A stretch of 64,000 bases of DNA, from the NCBI GenBank assembly GCA_002205965.3, contig NADL03000535.1:1-64000 (forward strand). The letters run 5' to 3'. Source of the stretch: Kappaphycus alvarezii. Lineage: Eukaryota > Rhodophyta > Florideophyceae > Gigartinales > Solieriaceae. This document shows positions 46,901 through 59,110 of the stretch, in pieces (positions within the stretch are counted from its first letter, which is position 1; each line of letters starts with the position of its first letter). Both the position numbers and the translations under genes were made by a program. The notes beneath the pieces are model-generated. The model was not told the DNA's origin and ran no database searches. It was given only the letters and a program-made list of their open reading frames with translations.

Positions 46901-48639
46901 TTAAAATGTACATCACTAGCAGCAGTAATGTTCTGAAGAAAGGCCGTTTTTGAGTCATCCGTAAATTTTTTTCACCAAAATAAAAGTCCATGGATGACAA
47001 AATCATTGGAGCGGTGGGTGGACAGGTGACTTGGGAATTTGTTTAAATTAAGAAGGGATAGTGTCAAGCACTTCACTTTTTTCGTTAAATTAAGACGTTT
47101 CGAATTCCCTTCGTGGAAGGCTAATTTAAACTGTCATTTCTTTGACTTTTAGAATGATATTAGGCCATTTCACAGTAGTCACCTTTGATAAATCGGTGAA
47201 ATTTTACTTATTTCATTTCAAAAAGGATTCATATTTTACCTGTTAAGTTGGGTCTAACATTTCTTCAAGTACCGAGCTGTGAATTTATCACCTGCAGAAA
47301 TTTTAATAACAAGAAGCTCCTTTTACCATCTGCACGCGTTTGAAAACAGACAATCTCCTCTATTTAGTAACACACCGTATCGGATTGTTACAGGTTGTTG
47401 CCTAATATGTAATTTCGCATTTCTATGGAAGTACATTCTAAGGTATTTTTCACATAGAAGCTCAGTTGTTGATATCTAGAAAAAAAGAACATATTTAGAG
47501 TCTTACAGTTATTTCGATAGTATTTTGAGACGCATAAACCCAATCACATGTATTAGATTTTCGGATCAATTAATTTGGCTGGTCCATTTATAAACTCGGA
47601 TATTATATTTTTATCAGCTCTACTGGTCATGCCCTGTAATAATCAAACTCAAAGGCCCGGTTCCAGGCCGGTTATATATCTGAGCAACACATCCAAACAG
47701 TTGTGTTGCAGATTACACACCCAAAACATTTAGTATATCTTATCTAGCCATCCACCAATCCCTTACTCTTTGTTGTTTTCTCTGAAACATTTTTGTCGGC
47801 TAGAGTACTTTTGCCTGCTATCATGTTTGAGGAAAAGTACTGAGTGCCCTTTTGGATGCAACTCTTTATCTCGCAAAAATATTTTCTACGAGCAAACGAC
47901 AAAGAAATGTCGATGAAGACTTCAGTTGATTCAAATTTTTCCAATCTACAGGACATAAATGCAGTCCCTAGAATCAGGTGTTGCGTGATCGAACGGCTTC
48001 GAAACTCTGGGGAATAAGCCAGCATTAATATGAAATTTTTTGTCATAAATTGAGAAGAAAAGTGTACTGTTTTAATGTATATCGGATGTTTTTTTGTAGC
48101 TTTACAAGTCATTAGACCTACTAAGAAATCATAGGATGAAGCTATTGGTGAAGTATTTGTCACAGAAGAAGTGATTTGGAAGGTTCCAGGTCCGAAATAT
48201 ATTGCGAAACGAGGCAATAACAGCACCGATTCTTTTTAAAACTGCACACCCTGCAGACATAGGGCTTGTACAGAGGCCTGTTAGTGCCATAACTCACAGA
48301 GCAGTGCGTAAATTGAAGAAATCTATTATTTTATGTCCTAAAGGATGGAAGAACCGGAGGCAGAAATCTTTTGAAGAGGGAGAGAACCTGAAATAGAAGA
48401 AAAGAGTGAGAAGTCAATACTCGTAATCCCGCTAAAAGAATTGAAAGATCTTTGTCGCCCAAATACCTGTTATGGAAAACCATCCGAACATGGGAACTCG
48501 TCAAATTGGCTATTATTTTCTAGATGTACCTCGCATATGTATAAGGATAGTGGGAACTTTTCTTGCACTAATAGTCATGAAATTTCTGTGAAAGATTGGC
48601 ACAAATAATTAATCGACACGATTGGGTTTCGCACTATAA
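34946..48639. other. Long AT-rich, gene-free stretch
   Basis: By eye this is strongly AT-rich from about 35400 on. No conserved domain was found. The longest frames are 47744-48226 minus (160 codons), 46234-46548 minus (104) and 43807-44100 plus (97). None has recognisable motifs, and frames of this size can arise by chance in 13 kb. One non-LTR end motif lies at 39138-39310. No RNA gene or tandem array was seen. Confidence 0.5.
39138..39310 (-). repeat. Non-LTR 3' end, copy E
   Basis: GGGGGAAATTTGGGGTGTTC and the tail AGTCCATGAAAAATGAGGTT repeat the 16144 copy closely. About 100 bases later the minus strand encodes AACLLAGLQ, matching AACLLTGLP (33800) and AACLLAGIEP (54800). The element ran leftwards and is cut off beyond about 39310. 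Confidence 0.55.
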
Positions 48640-49430
48640 CCACTACAGATGTATTCGAGGGTAGGCGTGAGAGGATTATTTTTAGTGACGTCCTATGCCC
48701 TCCTGTTCTTAGGCCCCATTTACAACCAGTCCCTAAGATTCGAAAAGATTCTATCTAGTTGTATTTTATGGGGTGAAAATTGGTTCCCTTGGGCTGTAAA
48801 AAGTTATTGGAAAGTCCAGGGAAGAAGGAATCCTTGTTACAAAAGGAAACAGACTCGAATTGTATGAAGTTCCGAAGCAAGTTGTTGTCAATAATGACCC
48901 CGCGCTGTTTTGGTCGTGTCTAGGAAAACCAATGTTCATTTGTTGCATACGCGCCTTGAAAACATGAGTTATGAAACTTCGAGGAAGTGTTGTGAAATTA
49001 AAAAGGCATCTGCATACAGGGCGGAGTTCAGACAAGTACAGACTTCCGGAACTGAATTATGTGGAAATTCCACAGAAGCACCGAAGACTGATTAAAAGTA
49101 GAGGTAGCACTACCAAGTCGCTGGATGGAGTCTACTCTGATGTCTGATGACCAGTGGAGGTTTAGTCGTTCTTTAGCTCGAAATATGTCATTACTTTGAT
49201 CGGCGAAGATAGCGGATTGGTAATGGTCAGATTCATGCAAAGCAATAATCTGGCAGTCTATACCTTCAAAGAAATGGTTCTAGAAATGGAGAACCTATCC
49301 GATAGATATATTTCGCATTTTACAATATTGATTCGCAAGAGGGTGAGGTGGGCTCGTTCGGATGGTTCAAGTGCTTACGTATATCGAATATTCCCTGCGT
49401 TTTTTCGGCACCTTTGCATTGTAGACTAGC
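48640..49430 (+). pseudogene. Ty1/copia protease-integrase remnant
   Basis: The reading shows VIGKVQGEG-like sequence (48800), TKGNRLELYEVPKQVV (frame near 48836), LHTRLENMSYETSRK (48938; pre-integrase HHCC region), then TKSLDGVYSDV, two stops, PVEV, SSKYVITLIGEDSGLVMVRF and YTFKEMVLEME. The last part is the conserved start of the copia integrase core. Stops and frame changes occur throughout. It is in line with the RNase H remnant at 50075. Confidence 0.7.
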
Positions 49431-50074
49431 TCACTTTTGCATATTCGTCTTAATAGAATGGTCGTGCAGAGAAACTGTACCATACCCTCTTTTATATTTC
49501 TCCTTTTATACTACGTAATGTACTTAATCGAGAACTAAACTAGACAGAAGAGATTAAATACGCAAAATAATAATTTTATAGTTTGTAAACTTCTAGTTGC
49601 GCGATATAAAATCCTCCATTCGAAGTACTGCATTGAATAAAGCTAACTTTGTGCATGTAAGAGCACTCGGTTTTAAGGCCTTTTTCATATGTTCTCAATA
49701 AAAAATGCAATGAAATTTTTGCAACTCGAGCTGAATAGATCATCATGAAAATCAACAACTGCGGAAATACTGAAAGGATTTTTCATCCCTTCTCAGAAAA
49801 TATTGTCATTTCTCAAAGTGTTGAGTTTTTTTATTGTGTGAAACACTTCATTTTTCGGCAGCCTCTAGACCAACGGGTCAAATCGACATGAAAGACTCGG
49901 TACCTTATAAAAAAGCTCAAATGTGGATGAAAAGACCTTTCAGTGAGTCCCACTCGCTACTGTGGAAAAATATATGTCATATCCACCAACATTTGAGCAA
50001 TTTCTCTTTCATAATCTTAGACATACTAAGAGGTCCAATGAAGGTAAAATAGCTTATTACCTCCATATCAGAAA

Positions 50075-50640
50075 AGTTTGTAGTTTCGTACGCGGTCAAA
50101 CATCTTTCCGTTTTACATAGAGCCCCAAATCTGTCAAATTGTTCGGCGCTACCTAAAGGGTAAAATGGAACTTGGTTTCGAATAACAACGAATTGAAACT
50201 GTCAAGAGGGTCGACATAACTTGGCTCGTCCAGGATTACTGCGATTGTGGTTTTGCTCAGGGGAAACCACACCGTAAGTCAGTCAGTGGCTACGTACACA
50301 AATTAGACGGTGGTACTATAAGCTGTAGTAGTAGAAAGCAGTTCTGTTTAGCCCTAAGCTCTCCTGAAGCCGAATCAATTGCCTGATAATTTAATATCAA
50401 GGAGGCGCTATAGATCCAGAAGTGTCAGTCATCTATATATTCGCACATACTTTCTGGCTCTATGATAACTAAAGAAGATATCCAAGGCCGTATCACCGTC
50501 GCTCAGGTCAGAATGGTGAATGAGTGGTCCAAACATTCAGATGCTAAGTACCAATGGATTGTCAGCAATTTTATGAAAGGAATCATCTCTTCACAGTTGT
50601 TTCCTTGCTTAGATAGGTAGATATAAGTATAAAAAGCTCT
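50075..50640 (+). pseudogene. Ty1/copia RNase H remnant
   Basis: One frame reads VRRYLKGKMELGFE, a stop, then QDYCDCGFAQGKPHRKSVSGY, KLDGGTISCSSRKQ and LALSSPEAESIA. This is the conserved copia RNase H segment (SGYVFKLGG; ALSSTEAEY). A further piece reads MVNEWSKHSDAKYQWIV near 50512, matching the H-S-K-H-I-D-x-Y motif before the C-terminus. It belongs with 48640-49430 as one old element whose RT core between them is unreadable. Confidence 0.72.
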
Positions 50641-50829
50641 AACTTGAATAATATTTATTGCCTGAAAGGGCTAAAACAAAAAAATGAATAAGAAACCATT
50701 TAGGTAAATGATCGATGGAGATAGTTCGGTGGACCTAGCAAAGAAAAGTACTTCTAGTAACCTCGGAATATATACTATAGACTGGAGTAAGTATGATACT
50801 GATGTTTAGGTAACAGTTTAGTAGTTTAT

Positions 50830-53800
50830 GTAGTCATAATTCAGATTCGGCAACAATTATAGCGGTATTTTCCTGGTAGGGATTCGTTCAGATCATAATT
50901 TTGTTGACAATGGAAATGCAATAGTTACATTAAGTAAATCATAAACTATAGACTAATGGATATAAAAAACATTTTGTACTGCGCACAGTGAAAAACAAGA
51001 CCAAAAAACCTCACTCATTTACAGTAAATATGAACTGTGAGCTTCGAACAAATATTAAACCACAATTTACTATCACTATATAAAAAAAGGATGGAGGTCT
51101 AAGAATTAGCTTAATTTTTTCATATCTTTTCCTTTGAATCTGTAATCAATTGTACCCTGTAGAGCGAGATGAGTTACGAGATAAAATATTGGCAAAGTAC
51201 ATAGGTGTAGATCCATCAACTAAGTGGAACTTGAGCGTTTCACATATAGGACTGTCCTTATTTTGTAATCGGGCTGGATGGATTCATTGAGCCAGATATC
51301 CAAAGGGTTCCCTTGATTTCGTTGGGTTTAAAATTTCATCTAATTAATTAAAAACATGTTCTAATTGATTTTTCTTCCTGCACACGAAAAGTAGATAGGG
51401 ATGTGAGTAAATATTTAGAGCCAACAGCAGCAAGCAGAAGTTAGTAGTATTAAATATTGAAATGTATTTTGGCGGTATATTTTTTCCTTTTTCGATAACT
51501 TCACCAGCACTCATATTTCACAAGGTGCAGTAGATTTTACAGTACATCTTGATAATTATGAGATTAAATATACTATATGAAATATAAAATTTCAAAATGA
51601 AGGCCCAATTAGCAATCCAGCAACAGATCCAAGTTGCGCATGTGTCGAGTTGTCTGGTTTTACTGAATAAGAAAGAGAAAAATTGATAAACTAAGAGAGT
51701 TTTTCGGAAGACGATATGTACTGATTGGTTTAAAGCATTTTTATTTTTTTTGTCAGTGAAGGAAGAATTGGTATGTCACGAACCAAAAAATTAGAATTTC
51801 TTTTGTTGTAAATATCTTCCTGTAAATGCATATACAGGAGAGGCAACTATGCCTAAATATACAATCGAGATATTCAAAGAATAAAAAGAGCTCATTTCGA
51901 AAGAATTTATTTCTTCATTTGACTATTTCCGGTGAGTTATTGACATGAAGTGATATTGAAGCTATTTTAAATTTGTGTAAGCTGATACATTAATTTTTTA
52001 ATATCCAAACTGTATAATTTTAACACCACTGAACCTTCAAACCCCAGATATGCATACTATTATTCCAAGCTTACGTAATTTTTCAAGACTGTGAATAAAT
52101 TTTGTCTTAATTTGGCCTGTCCAGTAACAAAAATTTCATGGCGCAATTTCACCTCAAGTAGTTCCAATAATTCTTCTGAAGATGTGAAACATCACTGAGG
52201 TAGATGAAAGACTTACTTCAAACCAAGATCAGAAAATGCACTATCCGAATGTATTTTCCATTTTCCATTGTAGTTAAAAAGACCATATGAGGCAGATAAT
52301 AAAGACAGTGACAGGTTTTTTCTGTGATTTACCGATTAGTTCTTAGATAAACAGATTTGAGGGCGATCTATATCGTAAAATGCATAATTGACGTCAATAC
52401 TTGATAAATTCGACTTGAAACATTGTAGCAATCGATAACATGGTTTTAGTTGATATAGGAGCACAGATTTTCGAGTCTGTCTATAAATTCTTTTACTGGT
52501 TTTTCTCACTTGCATGTAGAGACATCCGATCTATGCAATAATCTTTAAAGTCATGTAGACGTTTTCAGATTATATATTTGAGTAAGAGAGGATTTTGAAA
52601 CATGAATGTTCTAACAGTTATTTGCAAAATCATTTTTTATTTCGCATGCATTTAAAAGAATATGAGAAGGAAGTCAAGATGCTTGATTAATTTAAAAAAT
52701 ATTTCAATCCTAACCTCTTATGGTAAGAGTCGAGATTTTTTTGTTCAGAGTATTTCAATTCTGTTCCAGGTAATGACTCATTTCCTGAGTATTTATTCCT
52801 TTACTTTCGCTCAATGGAATAGGAATGAGATTTTGAGTCTGAAGCCAAAATTTTCCTGGTTCAATAGGTACATTCTCAAGATAAAATGCGTTTAAATAAT
52901 CAGATAAATTTGTGCTGATTTTTGTACATCATCAACTGCCTCCAGGTGATTGAAATCAAAACCATCATAATATTCATCAATACTGCTATTATATAAGTTC
53001 TTAATCTCATCAATATTTCAATCCTCACATGTTTCTGAAATTTCTTCAGCTGAAATCTCTATAGACTCATGAAAAAGTCATTCTCTTTTTGTATTCGATA
53101 CGCAAGTTCATTTAATGATAGTGATTTAAGTACATCTTCAATTGCTAAATTAATAAATTTCCCATTTTGGCCAGGCTCCTCGAAAATTAACGACTTTTTT
53201 GTCTAAATTTAAAATTGTTTTAGGAGGTGACTACGGTTCTTTTTTCTGGGTATTGATGAGTAGATAGTTCCAAAATATAGCCAAAAACAATTGAAATATC
53301 GACCACAAACTTCAATTTCAGGATGAGATTTATTTTTCCTTGGCAATTACCTCATATTTGGCTTCTTTCAAATTAACCGATATGCTTCAAGAATTAGAAA
53401 TATCGATGAGTCGAGTGTAAACAGTGGAATGTTCACATAGAGAAAAGGCACCATTTCCATAGAAATCATTTGATACTTGAAAAAGTCGAGCAATTCGAAC
53501 AATTTCACTTCCAGATGAAATAGTGTTAAACATATGTAGACGTCTCTTCATATTTTATGTTTCGATTCAGTAGAATTATTCTTTGCCAGCGGGAACCAAT
53601 AGAACAAAGTGTTGTTCTTTTCCCCCCAAGATCGATATTAAAAAAATCATTGCTAACTTCCCGATCTCCAAGTATACAAAAAATTCCAAAAAGGTGTCAG
53701 CCTGAGGTTCTATAAAACATTTTCACAGGTTTTACATTTGAGGAGGGCATTAATGCAAAAGTTGAATACCTGGTAACTGAGTCCATACTGTAAAAAACAA

Positions 53801-54420
53801 GTTTTCCACAAAAAAGTGATCTTTACAAACCAAGTCATACATACCACGAGATATCAAATTCTCTGTAATAGTAATCTCATGTCATGATAATTTGAGTGAC
53901 CAATGACATTGTCGTTTACCTCACTGATAAGGTTGGAACAAATTGTAGATAAAAATGAGTTTTAAGTAGGGTCAGAGGATTTTAAACAAATATATATTTC
54001 CTGGTGTGTAACGGTGATTAATATGATCCGCCATTGTTGTAGAATCGACTAAACTATTTGCAGACTTTAACTCAGTGCCATTTCCATCATATGAATAGTT
54101 ATTCGACTTTCTTGTAATGTTTATTCCAATTATCCATTTCGACTATCCGCTAATAGCTAGCCAAGAATAAGGTATCTACCTTGTTTTGACCTGACTATCA
54201 TTATTTAAGAGAGCTAATAGAAACAAAGAGCCGATATTTTTTCCGCTGGAGAAAGCACCATCTCCGTGTTTCCCGAAGGTATTTTTTTTGAAAAGTTCGA
54301 GAAGACTATCCAGCATTACATTTGAATTCAGTATAATAAAATTTGAAAATGCCCGTAATTCAACAATTTACTGTATTTTCACGAGAGTCAAAACTGATAA
54401 TAAAAAGTACAGCAGTAAGA
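50830..54420 (-). mobile_element. Highly degraded minus-strand copia-like element
   Basis: 53932-54400 aligns with 25408-25860 (protease-side region of the minus-strand copia-like element) with clear but diverged matches, such as TTGTTGTAGAATCGA and ATGAGTTTTAA. 50840-50940 resembles 27020-27110 of its LTR (CAACAATTATAGCGGTATTTT; GGAAATGCAATAG). Both are in the minus orientation and the distance suits an element body. Between them only fragments can be read, for example EEISETCED near 53030. The internal domains are not confirmed. Confidence 0.5.
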
Positions 54421-54654
54421 GAGTATGAGTAAATAGGGGCCGTACTAGACCGATATATGTAATAGAATTAAGAGACCGTAGGTCGATCATGTACTTGAAC
54501 GACAGATGCAAATAACTTTGCAACATGGACGATAACTAGATAGGGATCTAGAGCTAGAAAATGACCCAAAAAAGTTTCGCACTTCACTGCTCCCTCTCGA
54601 AACGCCAGATAGTTTTATGCTTCATTACCATATATCGAATTGTGCGATCATCAT

Positions 54655-55021
54655 AAAGGGGAAATTTTTGGGTTATTTTAATGCATGGAAGATGTGGTCG
54701 GTAATACCCACGAGGCTAATACGTTATGCGGGATAAGTCCTCGCTGATCGGTAACACTACAGTAAATGACCTTGCTTACAGAGGCGGCTCAATGCCGGCG
54801 AGCAGGCATGCCGCGTTGGACATGACGGCCGCAGCAGCGTGCCTTTGAAAAAGCACCGCTCTAACCATCCCATAGGTCTCCATCGCCCGAACGGCCACGT
54901 TCCGGGCGACCTGCGTTGCAATTATGACAAGAACGGCCTTGTCCACCAACAGAACCATGACCTCTCTATTATTGACACCAGCATCAACCTGGCCTTGTTT
55001 ACCTTTCCTTTCAATGGCCAT
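54655..55021 (-). pseudogene. Non-LTR element C-terminus and 3' end, copy F
   Basis: The minus strand reads QVARNVAVRAMETYGMVRAVLFQRH and NAACLLAGIEPPL (about 54925-54780), matching 33700-33820 and 59400-59560. The end motif GGGGAAATTTTTGGGTTATT follows at 54658, in the orientation expected of a 3' terminus. Confidence 0.65.
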
Positions 55022-55139
55022 TTACGAAAGGACTATAACAGCCTCTACTCGGTCAGTCTCTGTATCTGTGTACCTCACTTGAGTGTTGCACATTTAATCC
55101 CATATTGATTTTTGCATCACTAGTCTTCCCGGTACTGAT

Positions 55140-55357
55140 TCGCTCAGTCTCTACGAATAACTGAGCGTTTCAGTGAACTGAAAAGTAGCTGGAAGCGCAG
55201 TCAAAAAGCACACTACGTTGAATGTGACCGCCAACCTTGCCTGTCGCTGGACGAGAATGGCCCCCATTTGGGAGTATTGCCCATGGCTCGGCTGATCACT
55301 CATCGCGTCACCTCTGTAATTACAGAAAACGCATCGGAAAGAGAAACCTTTGAGCAC
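55140..55357 (-). pseudogene. Non-LTR element C-terminal fragment
   Basis: ILVQRQARLAVTFNVVCFLTALPATF repeats the ILLQRHSALTVTSNAACLLTGLP pattern of the 33.0-34.0 kb copy. It is a second partial copy directly upstream (in element direction) of copy F. 54421-54654 between the older copia relic and copy F shows nothing else. Confidence 0.55.
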
Positions 55358-55903
55358 TGATAATGCATTCTCTATTTACGCGCAATACCTTGGACTGGTG
55401 ACAGCTTAATTCGCTACGTTCTCAGCTGCTCTTGTCCAATTTCGTAACTTTCGCAGTATCACATGGAGAACATGGAGGGCATTTTCGATCACAGAAGAAA
55501 AAATAGGAGAATTTGCGGGTATTTATAGTTTGAAGAGTAAACTCAGCTGTTTCCCAGCACGTGCTCGCACCGACCATCGAACTTACATTAAAGTAAGGTC
55601 TTGCTATTCATCGACACCTGTACTCAATAAAAAGAATTTGATGTTTTGAATTGGAAATGAACCTGCGGGGTGGGTTCAATGAAAGTCACCTCGACAGAAA
55701 ATCATTAATATGCTAATCAGGAGCACGTTTTGCCATATTACACAAGAACGGATCAGTTTGCATGACAACAGTTTAGGCGCTTTGATGTAGTTTAACCCGA
55801 AGTAGTCTTCCCAGGAAAGCCCTATCAGGGGCATACAGTTCGAAACAACACACTGGAGCAACTTGATTGACTCCACAAAACGCCGCATGAACTACATTTC
55901 CAC
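55358..55903. other. Flank between non-LTR debris and the protease gene
   Basis: No coding feature was recognised. It holds the 3' flank of the protease gene; no clear AATAAA on the minus strand was fixed. Confidence 0.3.
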
Positions 55904-57285
55904 TTAGGGAATATTAGCTTCGGACTCTCCTGCGTTATTTTGAACATCAACTTCAGATTGCAGCGTTTGACTTCTCGCACGTCTGACTGATACCACTATA
56001 ACCGAGAAGATACCCATAAGAAGAAGTGCTGCAGCAAGTGCCCCCACCGCCGCTATGATGACAGTTGGAATATCACCAGAAGTTATCCCAGCGGAGAAGG
56101 ATTGATTATCGTCACCGTCACCATCTTCGTCTGGAGGTGGACTAGTTTGCGGCATAATGGTTTGAGTATCAACGGGAGGTTTTGGGCTGGGCTCCGTCGG
56201 TCCTGTACCCGCGCCGTAAACTGGTACTACATCCCGATCCTTTGTGTACTTCGCGTTGATTTTATCCAACCAAGCCTCATATCCCGATGTGCGCACATAA
56301 ACTCCCGGAAAACCGGGTCGCGCGCATTCAAATCCAAACGAGGTAATACCTACCATAACTGGCTCATTATTGGCATTGTATTGAATGATTGGTCCACCAC
56401 TATCTCCTTGGCTGATTTGACATGGCAAACGGAGTTATTGGGATAAATTCCAATTTGTTAGTACGCGCTGTAGTTTAACGCTTCTCGCCGGGATCTGCAA
56501 TTGGGAAATTTAAATTCAGATTTGAAGAAAGTTTTTCGTGACATACCAAGAATCGCATCCACCACCCCTGTACCCAGCACAAGTGTGGATATCATAATCG
56601 ATCACTCCTACGATATTATCATATGCGTCCTGACACTCCTCCTCGGAAGTGACGGGAACGTCAACTTGCCGAAGAAAACCAGCCTCTTCAGGTGATTCCC
56701 TCGCGGGATCATTCTCGGTTGTACCATATCCAACTGCTCTTACAAAGCTTTCGACTGCAGGATTCAACGGGTTGACATTAATTTTCATAAATTTGACTGG
56801 GCTCTGAACCCTTTCGGATAGAGTTCCAACAGCAATATCATCGTTGATGCCATTTCCGGTGGAATAGCCTGGGTGTACCTCCATTTTTGCGACAAGAATA
56901 CGTTCTTGGTCTGGGTCGTAACCCAAACTGCGAGGGTAACCAATAGAGGCATAAATAACGGCTCCGGGATCGTAACAGTGCGCCGCGGTAACAAATTGAG
57001 TGGCAGATATCATGGTTCCAGTGCAGAGATAAAAGAACCCTTCAGATGGTGTGATAAGGACGGACACTAGATATTCTTGGAGAGACTGTGAAGCAAGATC
57101 CCCATTGATAATTCTATTGGGGAAGTGGTAGGAATGTTGAATGAGTTAAAGGAATCAGAGTGCTCAGATGGGGGGTCTTGAGGAAGAATTACTGGGCAGG
57201 TTAACGAACGCGACGTTTCTGCATGAACCTGCGCAGTAAGAAGAAGTGGGGAAAGAAGAAGAAAAAGTGACCCCAAATTGAACAT
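55904..57285 (-). CDS. Membrane-anchored trypsin-like serine protease (S1A), with a one-base N-terminal frame problem
   Basis: A signal peptide (MFNLGSLFLLLSPLLLTAQVHA) starts at 57285. A Ser/Pro-rich propeptide leads to the zymogen site NRIINGDLA (57112). The catalytic triad is complete: H in VTAAHCYD, D in INDDIAVG, S in CQGDSGGP. Asp six residues before that Ser predicts cleavage after Arg/Lys. An intron of 135 bases (56546-56412, GTATGT...TCAG) joins GGGCDS and CQGDSGGP in frame. After PGVYVRTS comes a Pro/Thr/Asp-rich stalk, a membrane segment (VIIAAVGALAAALLLMGIFS) and a short basic cytoplasmic tail. The propeptide frame and the protease frame differ by one base before 57115. That means a one-base loss in the CCCC run there, or a second small intron without a convincing donor. 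Cleavage at the cell surface is inferred. Confidence 0.85.
56412..56546 (-). other. Intron of the trypsin-like gene
   Basis: The donor reads TTG|GTATGT and the acceptor ATCAG|CCAAGG on the minus strand, length 135. Removal makes the reading D-S-C-Q-G-D-S-G-G-P continuous. That is exactly the conserved active-site block, which is strong proof of the junction. Confidence 0.92.
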
Positions 57286-58059
57286 TTTAGAGGTTGGGTT
57301 GGGTTCGATAGGGGAGATAAATGTCTAAGCGCTCCCACGATAGAGAGGCTTTGGAGAAAAAAAGGGTGAACCACTTTGTTGGAACCCCTTTTCTGTACAC
57401 AGGACCAACCTTCAAACCTCGAGAAGAGGTGAGGACTCAAGCGAATATTGCCTTTCCTATTAGGTTACCCGTTCGGATCGAATTGCTCACTTCCTGTTGG
57501 TAGTACTTCATGTGGAAAAAGTAGATTGGTCCCAAAACGGTTTAAGGAGTTACTCTCACTGTTCATTTACAATCTAACTCTTTCCCAACTTCCGTGTATG
57601 GTACCGCATAGGTGAATTACCTGCTTTTTCCTGGGTCCCAATAATGTTGCAAATTGCATGAGTTTCCAACGTTTACTTTCTTTCTTGTGTCCTGCTGGCC
57701 ATAGGTACCAACCGAAAACCTGCAGCGGTAGTACCTCGATTAATTTGTTTAGCAATTGGGCTTCCATTGTCCCGAAAGGAAAGCTGGTACAGATTCTTTT
57801 TACTAAAAGATCCATTTTGGCCTCTCGAGTAGTTCTCATGGGAACAGCACAACGTGCAGTACGATAACGTGCACATTATTCGGTACCAGAAAAAGGCAGG
57901 AACCAATTTCCAAAAACCTATACTAAACAGTACTTTATGAATTTAGAAATTATGAACGATATTCTTTTGCTAGTGCCCTTCTTAATTTGTCCAAAGCCTT
58001 TAGTGACAATTTGTGCCCGTAAATCTCATACTGACTTCAACCAAAAATTGTGATGCACT
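57286..58059. other. Upstream flank of the protease gene
   Basis: This probably includes the protease promoter, but no clear TATA box was found on the minus strand. The open stretches (57567-57839 minus, 57658-57867 plus) overlap each other and show no domain. Confidence 0.3.
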
Positions 58060-58165
58060 TCAGGGTATATCTTCCAAGAGCTGGAACAGCTTTGACACTT
58101 AATTAATTTAGAGGCAGTGGCGGTTCTAAAAGTAAAACTCCCAAACCTATCCCCCTGAAGGTATC
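58060..58165 (+). repeat. Non-LTR end motif, copy G, split by about 50 bp
   Basis: GGGTATATCTTCCAAGAG (58063) and AAAGTAAAACTCCCAAACCT then ATCCCCC (about 58129-58162) are the two halves of the inverted end motif. The intact copy at 30001-30044 has them adjacent. Here about 50 extra bases (58081-58128) lie between them. Confidence 0.5.
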
Positions 58166-58523
58166 GCATTGATGCAACCTTCTGCGCTAAATCGCAGTTT
58201 CAGAAATGCAAATACTGCTCTATGGATTCATGGCTGCGTATAAGCCGTCATCGCATGTTTTTTATTACCAGAATTCCGTAATAACTAAATACTGTAGTGT
58301 TGATGCACTACGGAGGAGATATTATATCACTCACTATCAAAAAGGCGAAACTCACTTTTTCAGAAACGGCAACTAACACTTCAATGAGCTTTCGAAGGAG
58401 ACAAGTTACTGTAACTGAAGGGAGGCAGTGTTTGATTTTTCTGCTATGATTATTTGGAAACTTCAAATTTTATATTATACTATAATTTAATACAACATTT
58501 TTAGTCTGGCACTGCTGTATCAA

Positions 58524-59110
58524 GTGCGAGGAAGCCTTATATCCCAAATGATTTTACCGTATTTACTGCCCACATTAGTGCAGTATCCTCAATGCACCGA
58601 CAGGCCACCACCCCGTCAAGTTAACGCCCTGATAGGCTCCACAGCATTCATGCAACTAGACTTCTACGAGCACATCGAGTCCCTTAAGATCTTCTTGGAA
58701 ATAATTGCGGACCTCGACACCCAAGTGGCGCTTCAACTCATTCGAAATTGCCTCGGCGTCTGCAAGATTGGCAACTTATTACGTGTCCTTCACCCTTCAA
58801 ATGCCGCGAAAGGCGCCAGGTGCTGCGGAGAGATGATCGAGAAATGCGTCGCAACTCTGGCCACAGGCGCCCTCGACGGTGAAGTCTTTCAAGAAATCCA
58901 GGTCCCAGTGAAACTTCTAGACATCAAGGAACCATCGTCGGGCATAGGCCATAGGCCTCACGATGGCGCTCGACATCGCCCCTTTCCAGACCTCTTGCGC
59001 TGCTGGTGATATCTTCGGTCGCTCCTCCTTACTGGCTTCAGTACAAGTGTTCAAAACATGCAACGGTGCAGTTGACGCATATAGGCTTCGGTCTGCTCAT
59101 GTCCTCTTTT
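58524..59110 (+). pseudogene. Non-LTR reverse transcriptase fragment (after the catalytic core)
   Basis: An open frame of 161 codons reads LIGSTAFMQLDFYEHIESL, then ADLDTQVALQLIRNCLGVCK, IGNLLRVLHPS and ALDGEVFQEIQVPVKLLDI. It then changes frame to ALDIAPF and, near 59060, DAYRLRSA. This is the segment after the RT palm in LINE-like proteins (GSxxF, QxALxLLRxC, KIxxLLR). It matches the minus-strand fragment at 15514-15813. No catalytic core remains. Bases 58166-58523 upstream hold nothing recognisable. Confidence 0.68.

Noticed and set aside
47744..48226. 160-codon minus-strand frame in AT-rich DNA
   Set aside because: No domain, signal or paralogue; one such frame is plausible by chance across about 30 kb of AT-rich sequence, though an old element fragment is possible.
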